A model generated the notes under the pieces. The model did no database searches. It saw only the letters and a program-made list of their open reading frames with translations, and was not told where the DNA came from. The translations under genes were made by a program, and so were the position numbers. Below, piece by piece: positions 7,473 to 7,543 of a stretch of DNA of 7,543 nt (positions are counted from its first letter, which is position 1; every line of letters begins with the position of its first letter). Origin of the DNA: Piscirickettsiaceae bacterium. GTDB taxonomy: Bacteria; Pseudomonadota; Gammaproteobacteria; Nitrosococcales; Methylophagaceae. Location: positions 1 through 7,543 of the forward strand of contig JAUXFA010000050.1 of NCBI GenBank assembly GCA_030620285.1, given 5' to 3'.

Positions 7473-7543
7473 AGTAGCCGCTCCTTCTTGCTAGCCATCG
7501 GAAAGCCTAAGGATTCACGGCGATCATAATAAGCTTTTGCCAC
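7469..7543 (-). CDS. glyQ: Glycine-tRNA ligase alpha subunit, C-terminal end only
   Basis: The last 24 codons and TGA stop of glyQ read in from the window edge. The peptide contains VAKAYYDRRESLGFPM and ends ASKKERLL. This matches the GlyQ C-terminus (E. coli GlyQ has a similar AYY-x-x-RE-x-LGFPM run, as I recall). The alpha subunit carries the class II catalytic core that activates glycine and charges tRNA-Gly. That core lies outside the window, so its catalytic residues cannot be checked. The stop overlaps the glyS start by four bases (ATGA), which is typical of the glyQS pair. The promoter of the whole minus-strand operon should lie upstream of this gene, beyond 7543. Confidence 0.92.
   Translation of the reverse strand: MAKAYYDRRESLGFPMASKKERLL
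7481..7486 (-). promoter_or_regulatory. Ribosome binding site of glyS
   Basis: AAGGAG on the minus strand lies 8 bases before the glyS ATG and inside the last codons of glyQ. It supports 7472 as the start. Confidence 0.75.

Overview
The window looks like chromosome from an aerobic methylotrophic gammaproteobacterium of fairly low GC, with Methylophaga or a relative as the best guess. Two things suggest this. The left end carries a methylene-tetrahydromethanopterin dehydrogenase (mtdB) followed by an ATP-grasp gene of the kind that clusters with the tetrahydromethanopterin (H4MPT) C1 genes of methylotrophs. The right end carries the order glyQ-glyS-gmhB-plsC, which is also found in Pseudomonas-type genomes. 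The genus is an inference; the gene families are read from the sequence.

Layout: (1) Plus strand, bases 1-2005: the end of an H4MPT C1-transfer cluster. mtdB is cut at its 5' end by the window edge. It is followed after 15 bases by a 372-residue ATP-grasp ligase, probably a cofactor-biosynthesis enzyme of the Orf17 type. (2) Minus strand, bases 7543 down to 2011: a compact unit read glyQ (only the last 24 codons) > glyS > gmhB > plsC > fimX-like. Its junctions are a 4-base ATGA overlap, an 11-base gap, a 1-base overlap and a 14-base overlap, so the unit is very probably one operon. The two units converge at about 2008 with only 5 bases between their stop codons.

The plus-strand genes serve formaldehyde and C1 oxidation on H4MPT and, probably, synthesis of a C1 carrier. 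The minus-strand operon mixes translation (glycyl-tRNA synthetase), LPS core heptose synthesis (GmhB) and phospholipid synthesis (PlsC). Its last gene is a four-domain REC-PAS-GGDEF-EAL protein whose enzymatic motifs are all degraded. This matches the cyclic-di-GMP receptor FimX, which controls type IV pilus assembly and twitching in Pseudomonas and Xanthomonas.

The window is almost entirely coding. The longest non-coding stretch is 15 bases, so any major promoter lies outside the window or inside a gene. I found no tRNA, rRNA, CRISPR array, insertion sequence or attachment site. I do not see a wholly new system. The most useful points are the degenerate FimX-like receptor at the end of an envelope operon, the poorly characterised ATP-grasp gene beside mtdB, the GTG start of the fimX-like gene, and overlapping hairpins at the convergent junction.
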